The notes under the pieces: generated by a model
Database searches by the model: none
Seen by the model: the letters and a program-made list of their open reading frames with translations, nothing else
What the model was told of the DNA's origin: nothing
Shown here: piece after piece, positions 11,343-11,462 of the stretch
Layout: every line of letters starts with the position of its first letter
How positions within the stretch are numbered: position 1 is the first letter of the stretch
Assembly: GCA_021199135.1 (NCBI GenBank)
Contig: JAJQIQ010000175.1
Location: 1 to 11,462, forward strand
Direction: 5' to 3'
Length of the DNA stretch: 11,462 nt
Source: Clostridiales bacterium
GTDB lineage: Bacteria > Bacillota > Clostridia > Lachnospirales > Lachnospiraceae
Position numbers and translations under genes: made by a program

Positions 11343-11462
11343 ATAAGTTTTATGGCGTAAACGAGCTGCGCCGGATGTTCCTCACATTTTTCGAGGGCAA
11401 GGGTCACCTCGTCCACGGCAGCTACTCGCTCGTCCCGCACAACGACAAGAGCCTGCTCCTCA
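11339..11462 (+). CDS. alaS: Alanyl-tRNA synthetase, N-terminal part
   Basis: The first 41 residues are visible and the gene runs off the right edge. AlaRS charges tRNA-Ala with alanine. The start [19 protein letters not shown], then [22 protein letters not shown] at residues 20-41, matches the class II catalytic-domain N-terminus of bacterial AlaRS, including the GH and NDKSLL signatures. The ATG overlaps the stop of the small membrane-protein gene by 4 bases. A GGGAGAG (11324-11330) or AGGA (11332-11335) inside that gene could serve as ribosome binding site. Although many Firmicutes aminoacyl-tRNA synthetase genes have a T-box leader, the 125-base gap upstream of the pair is too short and shows no T-box signature or terminator. 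Confidence 0.93.
   Translation, partial: MNKFYGVNELRRMFLTFFEGKGHLVHGSYSLVPHNDKSLLL

Noticed and set aside
1..11462. Mobile elements, phage genes, CRISPR arrays or defence islands
   Set aside because: No transposase, integrase, spaced direct repeats or recognisable defence proteins are present; every sizeable gene belongs to a metabolic, envelope or information-processing family.

Overview
This window looks like ordinary chromosomal core from a fairly GC-rich member of the Firmicutes, class Clostridia, most likely Lachnospiraceae. Genes are moderately GC-rich and gaps are AT-rich. Shine-Dalgarno sites are strong (GGAGG type), and promoters fit the housekeeping sigma consensus. The LigA belongs to a clade I associate with Lachnospiraceae, and MetA carries the acetyl-CoA-specificity glutamate typical of Firmicutes. 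The family-level assignment is inference. I see no transposase, phage gene, CRISPR array, toxin-antitoxin pair or defence system.

Left part (1-1822): a truncated DAHP synthase gene (first step of the shikimate pathway) runs leftward. A type I 3-dehydroquinate dehydratase gene (aroD, third step) runs rightward. Both start from back-to-back promoters in a 157-base gap. A small flavodoxin-fold reductase gene with a compact cysteine cluster follows.

Middle left (1823-3310): a consensus promoter drives tRNA-Arg(CCG). Two tandem nested hairpins lie directly after the tRNA, then a gene for a membrane-anchored or exported protein with an NTF2-like region, a Glu/Pro repeat linker and a C-terminal SH3b domain. 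A rho-independent terminator closes that gene, and one arm of it can also pair with the ribosome binding site of the next gene.

Middle (3311-7061): rluF-like pseudouridine synthase, NAD-dependent DNA ligase (divergent clade) and metA are spaced 33 and 22 bases apart on one strand, so they may be one transcript. They serve rRNA modification, DNA joining and methionine synthesis, so any operon is not one pathway.

Right (7062-11462): a near-consensus promoter drives malQ, whose protein has an unusual Lys/Ala tail. A YczE/YitT-type membrane protein gene follows closely. Purine nucleoside phosphorylase overlaps an MBL-fold hydrolase gene by 10 bases. A 47-residue single-pass membrane protein gene overlaps the start of alaS by 4 bases (ATGA), and alaS runs off the window.

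I did not find a convincing new multi-gene system. The best candidates for undescribed biology are the double-hairpin element after the tRNA, the shared-arm hairpin before rluF, the substitutions in LigA's NAD site, the small protein coupled to alaS, and the histone-like tail on MalQ.
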